Shown here in pieces: positions 24,351 to 31,992 of a stretch of 32,200 nucleotides of DNA (position 1 is the first letter of the stretch; each line of letters begins with the position of its first letter). This stretch comes from an uncultured Campylobacter sp. (GTDB lineage: Bacteria > Campylobacterota > Campylobacteria > Campylobacterales > Campylobacteraceae): positions 1 through 32,200 of the forward strand of contig NZ_CALHVN010000061.1 in the NCBI RefSeq assembly GCF_938039245.1, written 5' to 3'. Position numbers and translations under genes: made by a program. The notes under the pieces were generated by a model, which ran no database searches, was not told where the DNA came from, and saw only the letters and a program-made list of their open reading frames with translations.

Positions 24351-24483
24351 TCGTGAGATGATTTTAAATGTTTTCTACGTCGCTATGCTCGTAGCTAAAT
24401 AGAAGAAGTAAATTTCGTCCCAAGATAAGGCATATGGCCTATCGCAGGGCGAAATTTACGAAATCATTTAAAAGCGCTCGCGA
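24351..24483 (+). ncRNA. Candidate branched structured RNA or palindromic element
   Basis: Hand folding of the plus strand gives: stem 1 TCGTGAG/CTCGCGA (24351-24357, 24477-24483, one G-U); stem 2 TTTTAAATG/CATTTAAAA (24362-24370, 24465-24473); branch A CTACG/CGTAG (24375-24379, 24390-24394); branch B GTAAATTTCGTCC/GGGCGAAATTTAC (24408-24420, 24447-24459, one G-U) topped by GAT-AGGC/GCCT-ATC. Both non-Watson-Crick positions are G-U on the plus strand. No RNA family is recognised, no clear promoter or terminator brackets it, and a DNA-level repeat element would look similar. Confidence 0.4.
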
Positions 24484-24518
24484 AACAAGCCGCTTTACCA
24501 AAACAGTAGAAAGCAAAT

Positions 24519-25700
24519 TTAGCTTAATGACGTCGTCTGATAAAGCTTCATCAAATTTTCGTAAAACTCCCTCTCCGTCTGCTTTTCTAGCAGTCCGTTG
24601 CTAGGAAAAAGATCGTCGCAAAGCTTCTGGATATTTTCAAATCTGTTCGGGAAAAGCTCGCTCAGTACCATCGCCGAGATGTCGCGCCGCATGAGGATCG
24701 CAGGCGGCAAGATGCCTGAGAGCAGCAGGGTTTTTAGCGTCTGCGCGTGGTATTTGATGTGATGGTGCTGGCCGTGCGGGCAGGTCTTGGTACTAACTAG
24801 CGTTTTGCATTCGTTGCAATAAACAAGCTCCGGCAGCACGACTATCTCTAAATTTAAATCGTTTTTGTATCGCTCTAGCACCGTGTGAGCGACGTTGTGA
24901 TCGTAAAACATCCCGATACCCGCGTGATTTTGACCGACTACGAGCTTATCTGCGCCCAGCCTATGCGCCGCGATGCACTCTAGCGTCGGATTTAGGTGCG
25001 AGCTAAAGAGGCTGGAGTTTTCAAACGGTACGATGATTAGGCGATTTTGCGGGATGTAGTTTTGGATGAAGTATTCAAGCACTCTTTTTTTTAGCGCAAA
25101 GCTCATCACCTCGTCCGCGCCGTGGCTTTTGAGTAAAAAAAGCAACACCAAATCAGCCTTGTCTATCGTCATCCTGATCAGGCGTTCGTGCGCGCGGTTA
25201 AACGGCTCTGCGGTTAGCATGATAGCCGTGATTTTTTGCGCGTTTTGCTCCTTTTTGACAGTCACGATACGCTCTTTTACCTTTTCTAGCGCGCTGCCGT
25301 AGATTTTTATCTCGCCGCTTATAGCTAGCTCGCCGCAGCATTGCCGCGCCGACTCGGTTTCGTTAGCGCGGAAGATATTTTGCGCGCTTTTGGTTTCGTC
25401 AAATTTAAACGAACCGCTTACGTTTATGTGCCCGACAGACTCGCCACTAGAGTTTATCAGCTCTATTTTATCGCCTTTTTGCGCGTTTTTTATCGTTTCT
25501 TGATTGCGCTTACCTTGCGGAGCGAAGACGAAAGCATAGGGCATCGGCTCGCCGCCTAAAAAGCCCGTTTCATAGACCTCGTTTGCCTCTTTTTCGTTCA
25601 TCAGGCGGTTAAATTTGCTAAAAATTTGATTTTCTATAAGATCAAGCGCCCCGAAAGCCTCGTCGTTTATCAGTATGCTATTTTTTCTTGGCGACGTCAT
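24519..25700 (-). CDS. ATP-sulfurylase-like protein with altered active site
   Basis: 393 residues with the sulfate adenylyltransferase layout: N-terminal PUA-like part, nucleotide-binding domain from about 150, and a zinc site CNECKTLVSTKTCPHGQ (C295, C298, C307 plus His). The C-terminal LPPAILMRRDISAMVL corresponds to the PPE-FTRPEVA-like region of true enzymes. The catalytic QTRNPxHRAH motif reads LTAEPFNRAH (162-171), losing the Gln, Arg, Asn and first His. The GRDHAG motif reads GQNHAG (256-261). Sulfate adenylylation is therefore doubtful. It is positionally equivalent to C. jejuni Cj1609 as I recall it. ATG 25700 has AGAGGAAA and overlaps cemR by 23 bases, so expression is coupled to that regulator. 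No sulfate-assimilation partner is in the window. Confidence 0.82.
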   Translation of the reverse strand: MTSPRKNSILINDEAFGALDLIENQIFSKFNRLMNEKEANEVYETGFLGGEPMPYAFVFAPQGKRNQETIKNAQKGDKIELINSSGESVGHINVSGSFKFDETKSAQNIFRANETESARQCCGELAISGEIKIYGSALEKVKERIVTVKKEQNAQKITAIMLTAEPFNRAHERLIRMTIDKADLVLLFLLKSHGADEVMSFALKKRVLEYFIQNYIPQNRLIIVPFENSSLFSSHLNPTLECIAAHRLGADKLVVGQNHAGIGMFYDHNVAHTVLERYKNDLNLEIVVLPELVYCNECKTLVSTKTCPHGQHHHIKYHAQTLKTLLLSGILPPAILMRRDISAMVLSELFPNRFENIQKLCDDLFPSNGLLEKQTEREFYENLMKLYQTTSLS

Positions 25701-26604
25701 ATTTTTTCCTCTTTTCCCAAAGCGATTTGCGCGAGATGCCTAGCTTTTTGCTAAGCTCGGTATCGGGGTATTTGTCCTGATAGTTTACGATGATGTGCTT
25801 GATGTAGTCGTCGATCGTCAAAATTTCATCGATTTGGAAATTTTTCTCGTCGCTTGTGATATTTAGCGTCTCCATCGGCGCTTCTTCGTTCGGATTGGTC
25901 GAGCTTGCGATGAGCTTGCGTTTGGCCGCGAGAGAGACGATCTGATTTTTGGCCTCTTGGCGTAAAATTTGAAAATTTGAAAAATATAAAAGCGTGCGCG
26001 GATTTGCCGCAGCTACGGCCTCTACGTCGATACCGGGCTCAAGCGGCACGTACTTAAAGCTCAAATTTAGCGCCTTTGCGTATTCGAAAACAAAATTATC
26101 GGCATTTATCATTTTATTACACTTTATGAGAAGAGGCAGCTTTATGCGCTTAAAGTCGAAATTTAGCGCCGAAACGGCCTTAAAATGATAGTTTAAGTAG
26201 TCCTGATAGGTCTTTATAAATGTTTGCAGCCGTCTAAACTCCTCGAAATGCTTGATCTTTCGCACCAGCTCCTCGATCATAAAAGGCTTTTGTATGTAGT
26301 CGCTAGCACCCGCTTTTATCGGGATCGAGACGGTGTCGTTGCTGATATAGGTGATGAGCAGGATGACGACGGAGTCTTTAAATTTTTGTATGATTTTTAG
26401 CGTCTCGTCGCCCGCAAACGCGCTAGAGAGCAGCACCACGTCAAAGTGCGCGTCCTTGCCGCCCTCCTTTGCCCTCTGCTCGGGCTCGCTTTTCATCGCC
26501 TCCGCCGCGCTCCTTGCGATCTCGCACTCGTAGCCTAGATTTTCTAGCTTTGATGCGATGCTTTGGGCTAGGTAAATTTCGTTTTCTATTATCAAAACTC
26601 TCAT
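25678..26604 (-). CDS. cemR: Atypical orphan response regulator CemR (HP1021/Cj1608 type)
   Basis: 308 residues. The N-terminal receiver-like domain (1-120) has Ser60 at the place of the phospho-acceptor Asp (DVVLLSSAF) and an altered acidic pocket (IENE), while Lys106 (YIQKPF) remains, so classical phosphorylation is not expected. The C-terminal helix-turn-helix (about 281-304, ELSKKLGISRKSLWEKRKKY) binds DNA. Order ispDF - this gene - sulfurylase-like gene - pgpA matches the Campylobacter locus of Cj1608, known as CemR, and H. pylori HP1020-HP1021. The family is reported to tune energy metabolism and redox response independently of phosphorylation. The start ATG 26604 has only a weak GAAAG, 18 bases after the ispDF stop. 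Confidence 0.9.
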   Translation of the reverse strand: MRVLIIENEIYLAQSIASKLENLGYECEIARSAAEAMKSEPEQRAKEGGKDAHFDVVLLSSAFAGDETLKIIQKFKDSVVILLITYISNDTVSIPIKAGASDYIQKPFMIEELVRKIKHFEEFRRLQTFIKTYQDYLNYHFKAVSALNFDFKRIKLPLLIKCNKMINADNFVFEYAKALNLSFKYVPLEPGIDVEAVAAANPRTLLYFSNFQILRQEAKNQIVSLAAKRKLIASSTNPNEEAPMETLNITSDEKNFQIDEILTIDDYIKHIIVNYQDKYPDTELSKKLGISRKSLWEKRKKYDVAKKK

Positions 26605-26622
26605 TTTTTTACTTTCGTCGTT

Positions 26623-27753
26623 TTATTTTTGTGTCCAGTCGTAAATTTTTAGACTCGCGCACGCCGTGGCGGCTATACCCTCGCCTCGCCCCGTAAAGCC
26701 TAGCTTCTCGGTCGTCGTGGCCTTTACGTTTATGCGGTTCGGGGTTAAATTTAGCGCATTTGCGATGTTTATTTCCATCGCGGATTTAAATTTACTAAGC
26801 TTTGGCCGCTCGGCGATAACGGTAATATCGGCGTTTATCAGCTCAAAACCGACGCTTTGAACGAGCCTATATGCTTCTTTTAGTAACATAGCCGAGTCCG
26901 CCCCCTTAAATTTATCGTCGGTGTCGGGGAAATGCTCGCCTATATCGCCCAGCCCGGCCGCTCCTAGCACCGCGTCGATGAGCACGTGGATAGCTACGTC
27001 GCCGTCGGAGTGGGCCTTTAAATTTCTTTCAAAAGGGATTTTTTCGCCGCCGATTGTTACGAAACTTCCCTCTTTTTTCTCTTCTTCAAAGGCATGCACG
27101 TCAAAACCGTTGCCGACGTAAATTTCGCTTGACGGCGCGCCAAGGCCGTAAATTTTAGAAAGGTCGTCTTTAAACGTGATTTTTCTCGCGTTTTCGTCGC
27201 CTTGCACGTACCAAATTTTACCGCCTGCAGCCGCTATCGCCGAGCTATCATCGGTGTAAATTTGACCTGATTCAAGCGCGCCTTTTAGCATCGCCGTGCG
27301 CGAGAGCTGCGGAGTTTGGATGAGCTTGATCTGCTCTCTATCTACGACGCCCGCGCCTAGATAAACGGTATCGGGTACTTTTAGCGCAGGCACGACGCAG
27401 TCGGCGTTTTGGATGCCGCCTATTATGCGAGAAAAAAGCTCCGCGCTAATCATCGGACGAGCGATGTCGCTAACTAAAACAAATTCGCTTTGAACGAGCT
27501 TAAGAGCATTTTTTAGGCTCTCTTGACGCGTCGCTCCGCCTTTTATGAAGCGGTACGACGGGGCAAATTTACTCATATATTTTTCCTCGTTTGAGGCGAT
27601 GATTATCTCTTTAAAAGCGTAATGCGAGCTTAAATTTTTAGCCGCAAAGAGCCATAATGGATCGCCTCCGACGCGCAACCACTGCTTTTTAACGGGCATT
27701 TCAAAACGGCTAGAGCTTCCGGCTCCTAGCATTATCAGCGTAACGTCTAGCAA
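26623..27753 (-). CDS. ispDF: Bifunctional isoprenoid enzyme IspDF
   Basis: 376 residues, a fusion usual in epsilonproteobacteria. The IspD half (1 to about 205) starts with LIMLGAGSSSRF and KKQWL, the CTP-binding loop, and has VLVSDIARPM. The IspF half (from about 210) shows GNGFDVHAF, AHSDGDVAIHVLIDA and GDIGEHFPDTD, with the metal-binding Asp/His residues present, and ends TEKLGFTGRGEGIAATA. It catalyses the MEP cytidylyltransferase and MEcPP synthase steps of isoprenoid synthesis. The start is TTG 27753, seven bases after AAAGGAG, which decides it. A TATAAT on the minus strand lies at 27787-27782. It leads the operon with cemR and the sulfurylase-like gene. Confidence 0.96.
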   Translation of the reverse strand: MLDVTLIMLGAGSSSRFEMPVKKQWLRVGGDPLWLFAAKNLSSHYAFKEIIIASNEEKYMSKFAPSYRFIKGGATRQESLKNALKLVQSEFVLVSDIARPMISAELFSRIIGGIQNADCVVPALKVPDTVYLGAGVVDREQIKLIQTPQLSRTAMLKGALESGQIYTDDSSAIAAAGGKIWYVQGDENARKITFKDDLSKIYGLGAPSSEIYVGNGFDVHAFEEEKKEGSFVTIGGEKIPFERNLKAHSDGDVAIHVLIDAVLGAAGLGDIGEHFPDTDDKFKGADSAMLLKEAYRLVQSVGFELINADITVIAERPKLSKFKSAMEINIANALNLTPNRINVKATTTEKLGFTGRGEGIAATACASLKIYDWTQK

Positions 27754-27781
27754 AATTTCTCCTTTGGCGAAGTGTTACGAT

Positions 27782-27825
27782 ATTATACAGATAAAAAGCT
27801 TGTTTTTATCTTTTTTGAGTAATAT
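27782..27825. promoter_or_regulatory. Divergent promoters and 8-bp hairpin between ispDF and thiC
   Basis: Minus-strand TATAAT (27787-27782) serves ispDF. TAATAT (27820-27825) is a weaker candidate for thiC. Between them is a perfect inverted repeat, GATAAAAA/TTTTTATC (27790-27797, 27803-27810), followed on the plus strand by T6. No TPP riboswitch fits in the 27 bases between the candidate thiC -10 and its start. Confidence 0.4.
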
Positions 27826-27852
27826 TAGAATCAAAAATTTAAGGAGCGAAAT

Positions 27853-29187
27853 ATGAAAGAATTTCGGGTCAAATTTGACTCCGCCGACAAAACTCCGACG
27901 CAGATGTACTACGCTAAAAAAGGCGTTATAACGCCCGAGATGAACTACGTAGCGCAGGCTGAAGCACTAAATCCCGAGCTCGTTAGAAGCGAGGTCGCTG
28001 CGGGCAAGATGATAATCCCCGCCAACATCCATCACGAAAATTTACTCCCGATGGCGATCGGCAGGGAGGCCAAAACCAAAATCAACGCAAATATCGGTAA
28101 CTCAAGCCTAAGCAGTGATATAGACGCCGAGCTTGAAAAACTGCATATTTGCCTAAAATACGGCACCGACACGGTCATGGATCTAAGCACTGGCGGCGAT
28201 CTGGATGCGATCAGAAGCGCCATAATCGCAAACTCGACCGTCCCCATAGGCACCGTGCCGATGTATCAGGTCATCCACGATATAAAAGAGGTCGAAAATT
28301 TAACCGCAAACGACATCCTAAAAACGCTCGAAAAACAGGCGCGCCAGGGCGTTAGCTACTTCACGATACACGCGGGCTTTTTGCTCAAATTTATGCCGCT
28401 GGTCGCAAAGCGCAAGATGGGTATCGTTAGTCGCGGCGGTAGCCTAACTGCTAGCTGGATGATGCACCATCATAAAGAAAACCCGTTTTACGAGGCCTTT
28501 GACGATATTTTAGAAATTTGCGCCGCTCACGACGTCGCACTGTCTCTAGGCGACGGGCTGCGTCCGGGCTGCCTATACGACGCGACTGATGAGGCTCAGC
28601 TTAGCGAGCTACGCGTTTTAGGCGAGCTAACGCTGCGCGCATGGGAGAAAAACGTGCAAGTGATGATCGAGGGGCCGGGTCATATTCCTTTAAACCAAAT
28701 AGAGTATAATATGAAAATCGAACGCGAGCTGTGCCACGGCGCGCCTTTTTACGTGCTAGGACCGCTGCCTACGGACATCGGCGCGGGGTATGATCACATC
28801 ACTTCGGCTATCGGCGGGACGATGGCGGCCTTTTACGGAGCCTCGATGTTGTGCTACGTGACGCCTAAAGAGCACCTTGGTTTGCCAAACGCAAACGATG
28901 TGAGAGAAGGCATCGTAGCGCATAAGATCGCCGCTCACGCAGCCGACGTCGCGCTAGGAAAGGCTGGCGCGATAGAGCGCGATCACGCGATGAGCGACGC
29001 TAGATACGCATTTGATTGGAACAGGCAGTTTGAGTTAAGCCTAGATCCCGAAAGAGCGCGCGAGCTACATGACGAGAGCTTGCCGCAAGAGTCGTTTAAA
29101 AAGGCGGAATTTTGCTCGATGTGCGGGCCTAAATTTTGCGCGTATAAAATTTCGAAAAATCTAACGAAGGAGAAAAATGTTAAGTAA
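27853..29187 (+). CDS. thiC: Phosphomethylpyrimidine synthase ThiC
   Basis: 444 residues, the short bacterial form without the long N-terminal extension of the E. coli enzyme. The conserved core shows TDTVMDLSTGGDL, GTVPMYQV, SRGGSLTASWMMHHHKENP, LSLGDGLRPGC and MIEGPGHIPL. The C-terminal cluster motif CX2CX4C is at C421, C424 and C429 (EFCSMCGPKFC). This non-classical radical-SAM enzyme turns aminoimidazole ribotide into the thiamine pyrimidine. ATG 27853 follows AAGGAG. The stop overlaps mrp by 11 bases. Coupling with an Fe-S carrier such as Mrp makes sense, since ThiC depends on a [4Fe-4S] cluster. Confidence 0.97.
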   Translation: MKEFRVKFDSADKTPTQMYYAKKGVITPEMNYVAQAEALNPELVRSEVAAGKMIIPANIHHENLLPMAIGREAKTKINANIGNSSLSSDIDAELEKLHICLKYGTDTVMDLSTGGDLDAIRSAIIANSTVPIGTVPMYQVIHDIKEVENLTANDILKTLEKQARQGVSYFTIHAGFLLKFMPLVAKRKMGIVSRGGSLTASWMMHHHKENPFYEAFDDILEICAAHDVALSLGDGLRPGCLYDATDEAQLSELRVLGELTLRAWEKNVQVMIEGPGHIPLNQIEYNMKIERELCHGAPFYVLGPLPTDIGAGYDHITSAIGGTMAAFYGASMLCYVTPKEHLGLPNANDVREGIVAHKIAAHAADVALGKAGAIERDHAMSDARYAFDWNRQFELSLDPERARELHDESLPQESFKKAEFCSMCGPKFCAYKISKNLTKEKNVK

Positions 29188-30277
29188 AGAGGATGTCTTA
29201 AATAGACTAAAAGGCGTGATATATCCGGGCTTTGAGAAAGATATCGTGAGCTTTGGATTCGTAAAAAACGTCGAAATCGGCGAGAAAATTTTAATCGAGG
29301 TCGAGATCGTAAGCTCAAATCCGGACGTAGCAAACGAGCTGCGAACCGACATAAAGCGCGTGATGGGCTCAAACGAGTGTGTTGTTAGCATCATCCAACC
29401 AAAAATCCCAGAAGAAAAAAGCAACACCCAAAGCGGTAAAAACATCGCTCCGCAGATCAAAAATTTCGTAATGGTAAGCTCAGGCAAAGGCGGCGTGGGC
29501 AAGAGCACTACGACGCTAAATTTAGCTATCTCGATGGCGAAGCTAGGCAAAAAAGTAGGCATCCTAGACGCCGATATCTACGGCCCAAATATCCCTAGAA
29601 TGCTCGGCGAAGTAGGCACGCAGCCTCAAGTTGTGGGCAACAAGCTAAAACCGATCCTAACTCACGGCGTCGAGATGATGAGCATGGGCGTGCTAATGGA
29701 AGAAGGCATGAGCCTCATCTGGCGCGGCTCGATGATAATGAAAGCTATCGAACAGCTGCTAAAAGACGTGTTTTGGAGCGAGCTGGACGTGCTGTTTCTA
29801 GATATGCCTCCGGGAACCGGCGATGCGCAGCTAACTCTGGCTCAAAGCGTACCGGTGACTGCTGGCGTGTGCGTTACGACGCCGCAAGTAGTGGCGCTTG
29901 ATGATAGCAAAAGAGCACTTGATATGTTTGAAAAGCTTCACATCCCGATCGCCGGCGTGATAGAAAACATGAGCGGATTTATCTGCCCTGAAAGTGGTAA
30001 GGAGTACGATATATTTGGCAAAGGTACGACCGAAGAAGTGGCAAAAGCCTACGGTACCGAAGTGTTAGCCGAGATCCCTATCGAGCCTGCCGTTAGAGTC
30101 GGCGGAGATAGCGGCAAGCCGGTGAGCTTTTACGAGCCAAACTCGGTTACGGCTAAACGCTACGAAAAAGCGGCGGCTAGGCTATGGGAGATAATCGAAA
30201 ATATCAACGATGACGGCGGCGCGGACAACTCGTCTATCCAGCCCGTAATGGACGGCAAGAGCGCTTGCTCGAAGTAA
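29177..30277 (+). CDS. mrp: Mrp/ApbC-type Fe-S cluster carrier ATPase
   Basis: 366 residues. An N-terminal MIP18/DUF59-like domain (about 3-75) is followed by a deviant Walker A P-loop GKGGVGKSTTT (103-113), DADIYGPNIPRMLG and DMPPGTGDAQLT, all hallmarks of Mrp/NBP35 ATPases. These carry and transfer [4Fe-4S] clusters. The usual CxxC near the C-terminus reads GFICPESGKEYD, with only the first Cys. ATG 29177 lies within thiC and its ribosome site AAGGAG is read as thiC codons. A strong hairpin follows the stop. It is the C. jejuni Cj1606c homologue by context. Confidence 0.94.
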   Translation: MLSKEDVLNRLKGVIYPGFEKDIVSFGFVKNVEIGEKILIEVEIVSSNPDVANELRTDIKRVMGSNECVVSIIQPKIPEEKSNTQSGKNIAPQIKNFVMVSSGKGGVGKSTTTLNLAISMAKLGKKVGILDADIYGPNIPRMLGEVGTQPQVVGNKLKPILTHGVEMMSMGVLMEEGMSLIWRGSMIMKAIEQLLKDVFWSELDVLFLDMPPGTGDAQLTLAQSVPVTAGVCVTTPQVVALDDSKRALDMFEKLHIPIAGVIENMSGFICPESGKEYDIFGKGTTEEVAKAYGTEVLAEIPIEPAVRVGGDSGKPVSFYEPNSVTAKRYEKAAARLWEIIENINDDGGADNSSIQPVMDGKSACSK

Positions 30278-30289
30278 AATTTAAAATCT

Positions 30290-30319
30290 AAAGCCCGAAT
30301 TTACTCAAATTCGGGCTTT
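30290..30319 (+). terminator. Terminator-like hairpin after mrp
   Basis: A perfect 13-bp stem, AAAGCCCGAATTT (30290-30302) with AAATTCGGGCTTT (30307-30319), and a 4-base loop, 13 bases after the mrp stop. The T-run after it is short (the T3 at the end of the stem). It separates thiC-mrp from the next pair and, being nearly symmetric, could act in both directions. Confidence 0.75.
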
Positions 30320-30354
30320 AACTCTCGCAAATTTACAAATTTAGGAGAACGACG

Positions 30355-30621
30355 ATGAAAGCGATCGTAACGGTGATCGGTAAGGACAAGGTTGGCATTG
30401 TAGCGGGCGTTTCGGCCAAGCTCGCGCAGCTTGGGCTAAACATAGACGACATCAGCCAGACGGTTTTGGATGAGTTTTTTACGATGATGGCGGTGGTTTC
30501 CAGCGAGGAAAAGCAGGACTTCACGGCTCTGCGCGAGGAGCTAAACGAGCTAGGCGAAAAGCTAAAAGTTAAAATCAACATCCAAAGCTCGGCGATCTTT
30601 GACGCCATGCACAATATCTAA
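30355..30621 (+). CDS. ACT-domain protein (UPF0237 family)
   Basis: 88 residues, a single ACT domain: AIVTVIGKDKVGIVAGVSAKLAQLGLNI at the start, then DISQTVLDEFFTMMAVV. Family members bind small ligands, probably amino acids, and are nearly always encoded next to a UPF0210 gene, as here (9 bases apart). ATG 30355 follows TAGGAGA. The protein is cytoplasmic and probably dimeric. Its regulatory target is unknown. Confidence 0.93.
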   Translation: MKAIVTVIGKDKVGIVAGVSAKLAQLGLNIDDISQTVLDEFFTMMAVVSSEEKQDFTALREELNELGEKLKVKINIQSSAIFDAMHNI

Positions 30622-30630
30622 GGCGCCGAT

Positions 30631-31968
30631 ATGGACATCAAAAACGTAACCGAAACGATCGCGATGATCGAGGAGCAAAATTTCGACATCCGAACGATCA
30701 CGATGGGCATCAGCCTGCTTGACTGTATCGATCCCGATATCGACAAGGCAGCGGAGAAAATTTACGCAAAGATTACCGACAAGGCGCGCGATCTGGTAAA
30801 GGTCGGTAATGAAATTTCAGCAGAGCTTGGCATCCCGATCGTAAACAAACGCGTCTGCGTAACCCCTATCGCCATCATCGGCGCGGCGACGAACGCTACC
30901 GACTACGTCCCGCTTGCCAAGGCGATGGATGAGGCTGCGCAAAAGGTCGGTATCGACTTTATCGGCGGCTTTTCGGCGCTAGTGCAAAAGGGCTACGCAA
31001 AGGGCGATAAAATTTTAATCGACTCCATCCCAGCCGCGCTCGCCGCGACGCAAAAGGTCTGCTCGTCGGTAAATATCGGCTCGACCAAAACGGGCATAAA
31101 TATGAGCGCGGTCGCCGATATGGGGCGCGTGATAAAAGAAACGGCGCGGCTTTCAGATCTGGGCGCCGCAAAGCTAGTCGTATTTGCCAACGCCGTCGAG
31201 GATAATCCCTTTATGGCAGGCGCATTTCACGGCGTGGGCGAGGCCGAAGTCGTCATAAACGTGGGCGTTAGCGGCCCCGGCGTCGTTAAGCGCGCGCTTG
31301 AGAAGGTGCGCCAAGCGAGCTTTGACGTGGTCGCCGAGACCGTTAAAAAGACGGCGTTTAAGATCACGCGTATCGGACAGCTCGTAGGGCAAATGGCGTC
31401 TGAGCGGCTGGGCGTGAAATTTGGCATCGTCGATCTCTCGCTAGCTCCGACTCCGGCGGTGGGCGATTCTGTTGCGCGCGTGCTTGAGGAGATGGGCTTA
31501 GAGCGCGTCGGCACGCACGGCACGACGGCAGCTCTAGCGCTACTAAACGACGCCGTCAAAAAGGGCGGAGTAATGGCGTGTAACCAAGTAGGCGGACTTA
31601 GCGGCGCATTTATCCCCGTCTCCGAAGACGAGGGCATGATAGCCGCAGTGCGTGCAGGCTCGTTAAGCTTAGAAAAGCTCGAAGCGATGACCGCGATCTG
31701 CTCGGTGGGGCTTGATATGATCGCGATCCCGCAGGATACGCCCGAGCAAACGATCGCCGCGATCATAGCCGACGAGGCCGCGATCGGCGTGATAAATCAA
31801 AAAACGACCGCCGTGCGCATAATCCCAAAAGGCAAAGAGGGCGACACGCTGGAGTTTGGCGGGCTTCTTGGCAGCGCGCCCGTGATGAGCGTAAATAAAA
31901 ACTCATCGGCGGACTTCATCGCCCGCGGCGGCCAGATACCGGCACCTATTCATAGTTTTAAAAACTAA
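30631..31968 (+). CDS. UPF0210 / DUF711 (PFL-fold) protein
   Basis: 445 residues, close to the family length. Typical segments: FDIRTITMGISLLDC (19-33), NKRVCVTPIAIIGAAT, SSVNIGSTKTGINMSAV, DNPFMAGAFHGVGEAEVVINVGVSGPGVV and LSLAPTPAVGDSVARVLEEMGLERVGTHGTTAAL. The family has a glycyl-radical-enzyme-like fold, but I see no Gly-radical motif near the C-terminus and its reaction is unknown. It pairs with the preceding ACT protein, which may regulate it. The ribosome site is weak (AAGG) and translation may depend on the upstream gene. A lipoprotein gene begins 24 bases after the stop. Confidence 0.93.
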   Translation: MDIKNVTETIAMIEEQNFDIRTITMGISLLDCIDPDIDKAAEKIYAKITDKARDLVKVGNEISAELGIPIVNKRVCVTPIAIIGAATNATDYVPLAKAMDEAAQKVGIDFIGGFSALVQKGYAKGDKILIDSIPAALAATQKVCSSVNIGSTKTGINMSAVADMGRVIKETARLSDLGAAKLVVFANAVEDNPFMAGAFHGVGEAEVVINVGVSGPGVVKRALEKVRQASFDVVAETVKKTAFKITRIGQLVGQMASERLGVKFGIVDLSLAPTPAVGDSVARVLEEMGLERVGTHGTTAALALLNDAVKKGGVMACNQVGGLSGAFIPVSEDEGMIAAVRAGSLSLEKLEAMTAICSVGLDMIAIPQDTPEQTIAAIIADEAAIGVINQKTTAVRIIPKGKEGDTLEFGGLLGSAPVMSVNKNSSADFIARGGQIPAPIHSFKN

Positions 31969-31992
31969 ATTTAACCCGCTTAAGGAGGAAAG

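Larger units (their letters stand above)
23687..24518. other. 832-base non-coding stretch packed with palindromes
   Basis: No convincing frame on either strand. From left to right: CAAAATTT/AAATTTTG (23776-23798); AGCCAAATTTA/TAAATTTGGCT (23799-23828); a GCATCT...AGATGC hairpin (23880-23906); a possible plus-strand -10 TAAAAT (23935-23940); near-perfect 20-bp inverted repeats at 24014-24033 and 24262-24281 around internal hairpins; a perfect 18-bp inverted repeat (24279-24326); and a branched structure (24351-24483). The main pieces are listed separately. The stretch follows the stop of the sulfurylase-like gene and precedes pgpA. No tRNA, SRP RNA, tmRNA or RNase P motif recognised. Confidence 0.75.

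Noticed and set aside
22639..24518. CRISPR array
   Set aside because: The repeats are inverted pairs of different sequence, not regularly spaced direct repeats, and no cas gene is near.
27754..27852. TPP riboswitch upstream of thiC
   Set aside because: Only 99 bases between ispDF and thiC, most used by promoters, and no THI-box core seen.
29161..29562. Minus-strand frames opposite thiC/mrp
   Set aside because: Antisense shadows of strongly supported genes.
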